Shown one piece after another: positions 1 through 5,382 of a DNA stretch of 9,946 nucleotides. A program made the position numbers and the translations under genes. Location: positions 1 to 9,946 of the forward strand of contig NZ_JAYEEQ010000035.1 of the NCBI RefSeq assembly GCF_034651555.1, read 5' to 3'. Position 1 is the first letter of the stretch, and each line of letters starts with the position of its first letter. The stretch comes from Aurantibrevibacter litoralis. Its GTDB lineage: Bacteria > Bacteroidota > Bacteroidia > Flavobacteriales > Flavobacteriaceae. A model generated the notes under the pieces. That model was not told the DNA's origin. It worked only from the letters and a program-made list of their open reading frames with translations, and searched no databases.

Positions 1-52
1 AGAATTTAAATTCTTCATCAAACCTGACCTAAATAATAATTATTTATCGAAT

Positions 53-151
53 TTAGAGGTGTCCTAAAAAAGGGAAGCCTACATTACCTCCATTGAAATG
101 GGTTAACCACAGGGAGGTGAAGGGATCCGATGTGAACGGATTTTTTTTCAT
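53..151 (-). pseudogene. Truncated N-terminus of a second FemAB/GNAT-like protein (candidate remnant)
   Basis: A 32-codon open frame begins four to ten bases after the stop of the FemAB-like gene: ATGs at 155-157 and 149-151, with the second followed by a run of eight A. The peptide begins MKKNPFTSDPF and continues with SLWLTHFNGG. This resembles the usual opening of CelD/BioF2-type GNAT (Acetyltransf_6) proteins, roughly an NPF-S-x2-F-x3-W-x2-HF pattern. The frame then stops at 53-55, and the other two frames also close within the next 40 bases in AT-rich sequence. The tight spacing is what is expected of a translationally coupled operon gene. I infer that a second transferase gene once followed and was lost by deletion or decay. 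A further ATG at 16-18 (MKNLNS, running off the window) may start the next intact gene. The family resemblance comes from memory of the motif and not from an alignment. Confidence 0.38.
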
Positions 152-161
152 GGCCATGGGG

Positions 162-1211
162 TTAGTTGTGTTGCAGGGTACAGCGATAGCAAGGAAAATA
201 ATCGGGGCAATCCTTGGTGTTCCGCCCACAGTTGGACTGCCCTTTTTTAGTGACCATGGCATTGTAGGCCCGTTCGTCCACAATGAATTTCCAAAGTTTG
301 AAAATGCGGAAATCCTTGGAAAAACCTGTTTTAAAGTAAAAAAGCGAATCTTCCTTACTGCCCACACCGCCGCCCAGATTGAAATAGCTGTACTGTTGGG
401 CAGTGGCACGGAGCCGCATTTCATCTATGAGCATTTTAATGGGATTTAATGCCAAATAATCCTCATTTACCCCCGATAGATGGTATTGTACGATCTTGTT
501 TTTGCCAATGAACATGGCACCGCCGGCAATGGCTTCGGTTTCGTTGTGCACGGCCAACAAAATATCGGTCTTAAAACGCTGGCTGTTGTATATTTCAAAG
601 AAATAGGGCTCAGAGAAAAAATAATGTGGTTTTGCCTGTAAACGGCACATGGTCTTATGGTACAGGGCAATAAATTCCCGGACCTCGTTCTCTGTTTCCG
701 CGTTTTTTATGGTATAGACCGTTCGGCATTTATTGATATAGGTCCTTAGCCTGGACTGGTATTGCTTTTTTTGGGACGCAATATCCAAGGTTAGGTCTAT
801 ATTCACCAATTTGCCCATTTCGGTGATCTGTCCCAAGCCTGTCAGGACCAAGGATTGATGGGGAATGTAGGGATTGAGTCTGGAAAAGACCGAAATTATC
901 CTGTGTGCGTTCAATGCGGTTTTCAGTTCCCTCGCAAAGGAAGAATTGTCAAAATCATCCGGAAGATTCTTTGTCAAAGGCCCGGCGTAGCCATATACAG
1001 AAGTGGCATCGTACAAATCGGTGCCATGGATTTCCTGCACCAATAAGGGCAACAAGATGACCGCATCCTTTTCTCGGTACGAAATCAAAATAGGTGATTC
1101 CGATTTGTTTTTGCTAATATGGTGGTAATCATAGGTATGGTAAAAATGGGAATGCTCCATGACCTTGACCGCCCTATTCCAAAAAATCCGCTTCGTAATT
1201 ATTTCGATCAT
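162..1211 (-). CDS. FemAB/GNAT-like acyl- or aminoacyl-transferase (Acetyltransf_6 type)
   Basis: A 349-residue protein without signal peptide or membrane segment, so probably cytoplasmic. The second half carries the FemAB/GNAT-fold signature. Residues 225-262 hold an AIAGGAMF strand and a YHLSGVNEDYLALNPIKML stretch. Residues 277-298 hold FNLGGG followed by DSLFYFKTGFS, which is typical of FemAB-related transferases in polysaccharide loci. Such enzymes move an acyl group from acyl-CoA, or an amino acid from aminoacyl-tRNA, onto an amino group. Here an amino sugar of the repeat unit or its carrier-linked intermediate is a reasonable acceptor, but that is inference. The ATG at 1209-1211 is chosen because the ATG just upstream is followed at once by a stop. 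The last 22 residues contain four cysteines (328, 335, 341, 344), which is odd for this fold. The gene is separated by 186 bases from the HAD gene upstream and may have its own promoter. Confidence 0.88.
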   Translation of the reverse strand: MIEIITKRIFWNRAVKVMEHSHFYHTYDYHHISKNKSESPILISYREKDAVILLPLLVQEIHGTDLYDATSVYGYAGPLTKNLPDDFDNSSFARELKTALNAHRIISVFSRLNPYIPHQSLVLTGLGQITEMGKLVNIDLTLDIASQKKQYQSRLRTYINKCRTVYTIKNAETENEVREFIALYHKTMCRLQAKPHYFFSEPYFFEIYNSQRFKTDILLAVHNETEAIAGGAMFIGKNKIVQYHLSGVNEDYLALNPIKMLIDEMRLRATAQQYSYFNLGGGVGSKEDSLFYFKTGFSKDFRIFKLWKFIVDERAYNAMVTKKGQSNCGRNTKDCPDYFPCYRCTLQHN

Positions 1212-1357
1212 GTTACATTGGCGCTACCTGTGGTGCGTTGGTTGGTGGCTGTAAGGCACTAAATTAAGTGGTAATCCCGGTGCACCCTAAAATATTGGTT
1301 TAATCGTAGGAAAATTCGATAAGGGTATCGCCTTGACTCCTTTATAGACAGAAAGCA

Positions 1358-1365
1358 CAAATATA
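1358..1365 (-). promoter_or_regulatory. Candidate Bacteroidota -7 box (TATATTTG) upstream of the FemAB-like gene
   Basis: On the minus strand these eight bases read TATATTTG, an exact match to the Bacteroidota -7 consensus TAnnTTTG. They lie in the 186-base gap between the HAD gene and the FemAB-like gene. Transcription would start near 1351, giving a leader of about 140 bases. No TTTG-type -33 element is visible at the expected distance. The box is flanked by AAAGCA and TGCTTT, which could pair as a six-base stem around it. An eight-base match with four fixed T/G positions can arise by chance in AT-rich DNA, so this is only a candidate. Confidence 0.28.
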
Positions 1366-1397
1366 GCTGCTTTGCGATGGACATTCCATGATATCGG

Positions 1398-2054
1398 TCA
1401 GCAAATCCGCAGCTCGCTAAATTCCGTAATGTACCCTTGTGGGGCGAAATCCCCGTGCTGGTACAGGTGGGTGTCATGGTGTATGTTCTTTCCATTATCG
1501 GCAAGGGCAATGGTTTGCCAGCCCCGACGGTTGGGGGTTATAAAATCCTTACGGCAATTATCTGCAATATAGACGTAGTGCCCCTTCCCAAACAGTTTTT
1601 CAAAAGCCATATAATTGTTCTCATGGGGCTTTTCGGTGCCCAGTTCCTCGGAGATCACGATATGGTCCAAAAAATCCATCAGCCCTAATGCGTTTAGCTT
1701 ATTGCGCTGTGTTACCGATCGGCCATCGGTAAGGATGCCGATTTTGCCGTTACGCTCCTTGATCCGCACCAGGGTTTCCATTACCCCGGGGAATGGAACT
1801 ATCTCTGGCTGGTGCGCCCTATAATGTTGTACAAGCTCTTCCTTGGAACGCCCATAGGTTTGGGCCAATACGGCAAAGACATCCATTTTGCTGCGGTATT
1901 GGGAGAACATGCCCACAAAAAGACGTTGCCAGTTGTTGGGTTCCAATAGTTGTGCCAGTTCCCGGTAGGCCGACTTTAGAAAATCGAGTTCGTTGTACAA
2001 GGTGTCGTCCAGATCAAAGACAAGGACGGTATGTACATCAACCTTGATATCCAT
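1398..2054 (-). CDS. HAD-superfamily hydrolase (probable phosphatase)
   Basis: A 218-residue HAD protein with all four motifs visible. Motif I is FDLDDTLY, with nucleophile D14 and acid/base D16. Motif II is ILTDGRS at 107-113. Motif III is K142 in GTEKPHEN. Motif IV is YIADNCRKDF, with D165 and D170 as likely magnesium ligands. Residues 20-90 form the helical C1 cap. The usual GD of motif IV is AD here. The enzyme probably dephosphorylates a small cytoplasmic metabolite, perhaps a sugar phosphate or acyl phosphate used in the locus; the substrate cannot be read from sequence. The ATG at 2052-2054 lies inside the end of the ATP-grasp gene, a 17-bp overlap that implies translational coupling and joint function. 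ATP-grasp and HAD pairs like this recur in flavobacterial polysaccharide loci. Confidence 0.9.
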   Translation of the reverse strand: MDIKVDVHTVLVFDLDDTLYNELDFLKSAYRELAQLLEPNNWQRLFVGMFSQYRSKMDVFAVLAQTYGRSKEELVQHYRAHQPEIVPFPGVMETLVRIKERNGKIGILTDGRSVTQRNKLNALGLMDFLDHIVISEELGTEKPHENNYMAFEKLFGKGHYVYIADNCRKDFITPNRRGWQTIALADNGKNIHHDTHLYQHGDFAPQGYITEFSELRIC

Positions 2055-3006
2055 GGACCAGGATTTCGTCGTCGTAGCGGATCATCAACAAATGGTCTTC
2101 CCAGCCATCAAAATCTTCTTTTACATCTTGCTGTAGCAGGTATTCTTCCAGAATCCATTTGGGAAAATTGGCTCCCGCCAAATAGGACAGGGGAAAGCCG
2201 CCCCCGAAGCGCGGGTTGATCTCTATGCCATAGATGGCACCATTTTCCTTGTGCATAAAAAACTGGGCGGTCAAACAACCCACGGCACCTTCTATATGCC
2301 CCAAATGTTTTTGGATGTAGGGAACCAGCACATTGCGCTGGGTAAGGCCCTTGTTCACCTCTCCGTCCCGCACTTCCAGCCGCTTTCTGGGTACGGCACA
2401 TTTCAGTTTGTGGTCCCTGCCATAATACAGATCACAGGTAAATTCTTCATAAAGGCTGTGATCCAGATATTCCAGGAACATCAATTTTTCGTTGTCGAAA
2501 TGATAAGGTTGAAGATCTTTTTGGGACCTTATCAAATAGGTGTCCACACTGCGGCTACCGTCCCAAGGTTTTAGGAACATAGGCAATGTATAGGCCTCCC
2601 TGTCATATTCCTTTGCCGTTTGCACGCCATGCGATTGAAAGAAACGGTGGATCAACCGCTTGTCCCTGCATTTTTTCACAAAACCCTTGGAGGCCACCAA
2701 AGGGACAATGCCATGGGCCATAAGCTGGTTCCGGTATTGGGCCAAGAGCAACAGTTCCGTGTCTATGGTAGGGATTATCAGGCCAATACCATGCATTTTA
2801 CAGGTATCGATCAAAAAAGGCATGTAGGCGGGATCGTTAAGTCTGGGAACCGCAAAGCGCCCATCGGCCACATGGCAGGCCGCTGCCAATTCCGGTTGGG
2901 CATCCGAAGCAAAAACCTTTGCTTCGGGGAATAGTTGCTTAAGCTCTTTTTGGAAAGCCCTTACCAAAGAAACCCTTCTACCGGCTGAGGTGATTAAGAC
3001 ATTCAT
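2038..3006 (-). CDS. CarB/PylC-like ATP-grasp ligase
   Basis: A 322-residue ATP-grasp protein of the type often annotated as 'carbamoyl-phosphate synthase large subunit, short form'. Residues 1-105 form the preATP-grasp Rossmann domain, opening with MNVLITSAGRR. Residues 110-128 (KKCRDKRLIHRFFQSHGV) start the ATP-grasp fold. KPWDGSRSV at 146-154 corresponds to the nucleotide-binding loop, and FLEYLDHSLYEEFTCD at 177-192 to the adenine and ribose region. IEINPRFGGGFPLSYLAG at 261-278 carries the metal-binding E262 and N264. Family members activate a carboxylate as an acyl phosphate and join it to an amine or thiol. I infer that this one prepares or attaches an amino-acid or acyl group for the glycan. 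Its ATG overlaps the GT2 stop (ATGA, four bases) and its end overlaps the HAD start. It is much shorter than CarB and is not a pyrimidine- or arginine-pathway enzyme. Confidence 0.9.
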   Translation of the reverse strand: MNVLITSAGRRVSLVRAFQKELKQLFPEAKVFASDAQPELAAACHVADGRFAVPRLNDPAYMPFLIDTCKMHGIGLIIPTIDTELLLLAQYRNQLMAHGIVPLVASKGFVKKCRDKRLIHRFFQSHGVQTAKEYDREAYTLPMFLKPWDGSRSVDTYLIRSQKDLQPYHFDNEKLMFLEYLDHSLYEEFTCDLYYGRDHKLKCAVPRKRLEVRDGEVNKGLTQRNVLVPYIQKHLGHIEGAVGCLTAQFFMHKENGAIYGIEINPRFGGGFPLSYLAGANFPKWILEEYLLQQDVKEDFDGWEDHLLMIRYDDEILVHGYQG

Positions 3007-4022
3007 TTCACGAAGGTATAAAAAGTTCTAAAAACTTTGATAAAAGGATGTATCAATGGCTTGTTGTTGAAAACAAAGGTCAAAAAGGAATAGCCCATCC
3101 CGTGGTAATCGGGGCCTAGGAACTTGTGCAAGGGGTAGGCATCTATTTGTTCAAAACCGTGTAGCATTTCGGGTATTTTACCCACCGGTAAGTCCGATTT
3201 CATAAGGCGTACCAAAAGAAAAAACACAAAAGACTGTTGCCGGGTCTTTAAACGTGTAACGGCTCCAATATAGTTTTCATGGTCCTTGGGGACGCTTTCG
3301 ATCAAATCCCGGAACGCATGGGCGGCATTGGCGTTGTCAAAAATAACCTTGTTGTAGTGCTCGGGGCTTTTATTGCGCATGGCCGAGGTGGGCAAGATGC
3401 GGTACCGGTGCACATCCAGACCTATATGCGCCATGCTGCCCGCAGCGCAAAAAAGCTGTGCCGCTAAAATGGCATCTTCCATCCATTTGCCCTCTATGAA
3501 CCGTATCCCAGAGGCCACTAAAAACTGTCGGTTGCTAATAAACCACCAGATCTCATTTTTGTATTTGTGCTGGGCAATATAGGAAATGCCGTCCATTATG
3601 GAGACAGAGGCATTGATATCTTGAAGGTTGACCGATTGCTGAAAGGTAAGACTCTTAAAGGACTTACTTTTAAAAGTTAAAATATCCAACGAGTTTTCCT
3701 CCAAAACCTGAAGCAGCAGCCCCAATACATTATCTGCAATAAAATCATCGGGATCCAGGAAGTAGATGTAAGTGCCTATGGCTTTATCCAGGCCCGAATT
3801 TCGGGCGGCGCCAACACCTGCATTTTTTTTGTCGATAATCTGGATATTTGGGTATTTCCTTTGATAGTCAAGGGCAATACCCAAGGTGTTGTCCTTAGAC
3901 TCATCATTTACCACGATAATTTCGTAGGCTTCAATGGGCAGATCCTGCCTAAAAAGGCTGTCTAAACAGGCAGGCAAATACTTTTCCATGTTGTAACACG
4001 GAATTACGATACTGAGTTTCAT
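3003..4022 (-). CDS. Family 2 glycosyltransferase (GT-A fold)
   Basis: A 339-residue GT2 enzyme. The N-terminus MKLSIVIPCYNMEKYLPACLDS is the classic GT2 opening. VNDESKDNT follows at 38-46, with D40 as a nucleotide-binding acid. NAGVGAARNSGL lies at 67-78, and FLDPDDF at 88-94 supplies the metal-binding DXD-type motif. WMEDAILA at 180-187 holds the probable catalytic ED pair, and YRILPTSAMR at 207-216 is a typical acceptor-domain element. It should transfer one sugar from a nucleotide donor to the growing lipid-linked repeat unit on the cytoplasmic face of the inner membrane; donor and acceptor are not readable. The C-terminal region after residue 260 is moderately hydrophobic and basic (FVFFLLVRLMK; PFIKVFRTFYTFVK), which suggests peripheral membrane contact. 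It starts three bases after the phosphoglycosyl transferase stop. Confidence 0.93.
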   Translation of the reverse strand: MKLSIVIPCYNMEKYLPACLDSLFRQDLPIEAYEIIVVNDESKDNTLGIALDYQRKYPNIQIIDKKNAGVGAARNSGLDKAIGTYIYFLDPDDFIADNVLGLLLQVLEENSLDILTFKSKSFKSLTFQQSVNLQDINASVSIMDGISYIAQHKYKNEIWWFISNRQFLVASGIRFIEGKWMEDAILAAQLFCAAGSMAHIGLDVHRYRILPTSAMRNKSPEHYNKVIFDNANAAHAFRDLIESVPKDHENYIGAVTRLKTRQQSFVFFLLVRLMKSDLPVGKIPEMLHGFEQIDAYPLHKFLGPDYHGMGYSFLTFVFNNKPLIHPFIKVFRTFYTFVK

Positions 4023-4025
4023 AGG

Positions 4026-4637
4026 CTAGGGTTGCGGGTTGCCTTTAAAAGGTTCCATGGTGAGGGTCTCGGCGGCCGAAATACCGTCTCTTTTTACCAC
4101 TTTAAGAAAAGTAAGCCACAAAATCTTAACATCCAATGCAAAGGAACAATGGGTTACGTAATGCACGTCCAAGGCAAACTTTTGTTCCCAGGAAATGGCA
4201 TTGCGGCCATTCACCTGTGCCCACCCCGTAATGCCGGGTTTTACAAGGTGTCTTTTTTTCTGTTCTGCGCTGTATAAAGGCAGGTAGGAAACAAGCAGCG
4301 GACGGGGGCCTACAAGGCTCATATCCCCTTGGAGCACATTGAGCAATTGGGGCAGTTCATCTAAAGAAGTATTGCGTATAAAACGACCAATTCCGGTCAT
4401 ACGCTGAAAATCGGGGAGGAGGTGGCCGTCTTTGTCTTTCTTGTCGTTCATGGACTTAAACTTTATGATTTTAAAAATGAGCTCATTTTTCCCTGGACGC
4501 GGTTGAAAAAAGAAAGGTTTTCCGCTATTGGCAATGTATAACAGCAGTAGTACCACTAAGAAGATGGGGCTTGCCAGAAGTAGCAAGAACAAGGTAACGA
4601 AAATATCAAACACTCTTTTTAACACTTGGGGGTACAT
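4026..4637 (-). CDS. PglC/WcaJ-type initiating sugar-phosphate transferase
   Basis: A 203-residue monotopic phosphoglycosyl transferase of the small PglC-like class. KRVFD at 7-11 precedes the single hydrophobic re-entrant segment at about 12-36. KFKSM follows at 59-63 and TGIGRFIRNTSLDELPQLLN at 81-100, with catalytic dyad D93-E94. GDMSLVGPRPLL lies at 104-115 and PGITGWAQVNGRN at 134-146. The family moves a sugar 1-phosphate from a UDP-sugar to undecaprenyl phosphate, the first membrane step of repeat-unit assembly. Its length is that of the catalytic core alone, as in PglC, without the N-terminal membrane domain of WbaP/WcaJ. The substrate may be UDP-diNAc-bacillosamine or a related sugar, which I infer from the PglC-like size and a PglA-like neighbour. 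This is the first gene of the left block and follows a 745-base non-coding gap. No exact TAnnTTTG box is seen before it, and no strong ribosome-binding site. Confidence 0.95.
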   Translation of the reverse strand: MYPQVLKRVFDIFVTLFLLLLASPIFLVVLLLLYIANSGKPFFFQPRPGKNELIFKIIKFKSMNDKKDKDGHLLPDFQRMTGIGRFIRNTSLDELPQLLNVLQGDMSLVGPRPLLVSYLPLYSAEQKKRHLVKPGITGWAQVNGRNAISWEQKFALDVHYVTHCSFALDVKILWLTFLKVVKRDGISAAETLTMEPFKGNPQP

Positions 4638-4733
4638 CGGATTGTTTTAAGCTGCTAAGGTAGCTATTGATGGTGTAATATACCTAAGATTTAGACCAAT
4701 TACCACAATATTTGGTAAAAAGGAAGGGCGATA

Positions 4734-4801
4734 CTTTTTTGTTGCTCGTTGTCCGTTGATGGTTGTTGGTTGCCAAATGTTCAAGTTCAAGAAAAACCAG
4801 A
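4734..4801 (-). repeat. GTTG-rich degenerate array with conserved 22-bp tail, copy 1
   Basis: The plus strand reads CTTTTTTGTTGCTCGTTG and continues as an irregular run of GTTG units to about 4773. A 22-base block follows at 4780-4801, beginning TTCAAGTTCAAGAAAAAC. The same arrangement, in the same orientation, recurs at 5249-5344, where the 22-base block matches at 19 positions. On the minus strand the array reads as CAAC/AAC repeats. Such low-complexity arrays are familiar from Bacteroidota intergenic DNA, but I know no function for them. Confidence 0.6.
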
Positions 4802-4826
4802 TACAAGGAACATTTGAACCAAAAGA

Positions 4827-4969
4827 CCTCCCTCAATCCCTCCCAAGGAGGGAGGCTTGCTTTTAGACTGCTTCCTAAGTATTCCCAAATAGGATCTTGC
4901 ACTAAAATAACTCCTCCCTTGTAATGAAGGGAGGTGGATTTTGGCGAAGCCAAAAGACGGAGGGATTGA
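4827..4969. repeat. Palindromic intergenic repeat element, copy A
   Basis: A 143-bp element ending in perfect 11-bp inverted repeats: TCAATCCCTCC at 4833-4843 and GGAGGGATTGA at 4959-4969. Inside are three more stems: CCCTCC/GGAGGG with a CAA loop (4838-4852), CCTCCCTT/AAGGGAGG with a six-base loop (4913-4934), and TTTTGGC/GCCAAAA with a GAA loop (4939-4955). The middle segment, 4860-4905, has only weak pairing. Together the stems can fold into a cloverleaf-like structure on either strand. It matches copy B at about 92%. It looks like a REP or miniature mobile repeat of the kind scattered through flavobacterial genomes; no transposase lies in the window. Confidence 0.75.
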
Positions 4970-5014
4970 CAGTGCCACTTGACCCTTTTTATCCTTGACC
5001 TTAGACCCAGTGCA

Positions 5015-5156
5015 CCACCCTCAATCCCCCCAAGGAGGGAGGCTTGCTCTTAGACTGCTTCTTGAGTATTCCTAAATAGGATCTTGCATTAAAACAATTC
5101 CTCCCTTGTAATGAAGGGAGGTGGATTTTGGCAAAGCCAAAAGACGGAGGGATCGA
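5015..5156. repeat. Palindromic intergenic repeat element, copy B
   Basis: A 142-bp direct copy of the element at 4827-4969, with about ten substitutions and one deleted base by eye. The CCTCCCTT/AAGGGAGG stem (5100-5121) and the TTTTGGC/GCCAAAA stem (5126-5142) are kept exactly; in the latter only the loop changed, from GAA to AAA. The outer inverted repeats are less perfect (9 of 11), and the first hairpin has one mismatch. The same orientation, with a 45-base spacer, suggests either a tandem duplication that has aged or two insertions. Confidence 0.75.
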
Positions 5157-5248
5157 TGAGTCAATCTGTTCTTTTTATCTGTAAAAATCCTCAGGAAACC
5201 GTTCTTAGCTTGGGTATTGTATAAGGAGAAACCGATGCAACTAGAAGC

Positions 5249-5347
5249 CTTTTTTGTTGCTCTTTGTTGGTTGGCGGTTGTCCGTTGTTAGTTGCTCGTT
5301 GCTGGTTGTCGGGTAACGAAGGTTCAAGTTTATGAAAAACGAGAAAT
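5249..5347 (-). repeat. GTTG-rich degenerate array with conserved 22-bp tail, copy 2
   Basis: This copy is longer than copy 1. It begins with the same CTTTTTTGTTGCTC, runs through about ten irregular GTTG units to about 5310, and ends with a tail at 5323-5344 that matches the copy 1 tail at 19 of 22 positions. It lies just downstream of the GT4 gene that ends at 5383. Length variation between the copies is what slippage in a short tandem repeat would produce. Confidence 0.6.
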
Positions 5348-5382
5348 AGTTAGCTTTCGACTTCTTGGTTGATTTTTTACCA

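Larger units (their letters stand above)
4638..5382. other. Long repeat-rich intergenic region between two halves of the cluster
   Basis: This 745-base stretch has no credible gene. Short open frames in it are translations of the repeats (for example PPSLGGIEGG-like and TTNNQQ-like peptides) and are not supported as proteins. From left to right it holds a unique 96-base leader before the sugar transferase gene, a GTTG-rich array with tail, palindromic element A, a 45-base spacer with degenerate TTGACC units, palindromic element B, about 90 bases of unique sequence, and a second GTTG-rich array with tail. I see no transposase, no target-site duplication and no clear intrinsic terminator with a U-tract. 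It splits the cluster into two probable transcription units. Confidence 0.85.

Noticed and set aside
93..449. Plus-strand frame of 118 codons opposite the FemAB-like gene
   Set aside because: It lies antisense to a gene with clear family motifs, and its translation shows no recognisable domain; the same holds for the other plus-strand frames across the window.
2038..3006. Carbamoyl-phosphate synthase large subunit
   Set aside because: The protein is 322 residues, less than a third of CarB, with a single ATP-grasp unit, and it sits among glycan genes.
4684..4978. Minus-strand open frames of 63 and 89 codons in the repeat region
   Set aside because: They translate the palindromic repeat and the GTTG array (PPSLGGIEGG-like and ATNNHQRTTSNKK-like peptides), overlap each other in different frames, and have no protein-like features.
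4827..5156. Insertion sequence
   Set aside because: The elements are about 143 bp, encode no transposase, and show no flanking target-site duplication by eye. They could only be non-autonomous elements.
4741..5347. CRISPR array
   Set aside because: The GTTG units are too short and irregular, and the palindromic copies are two long near-identical blocks without regular spacers; no cas gene is present.
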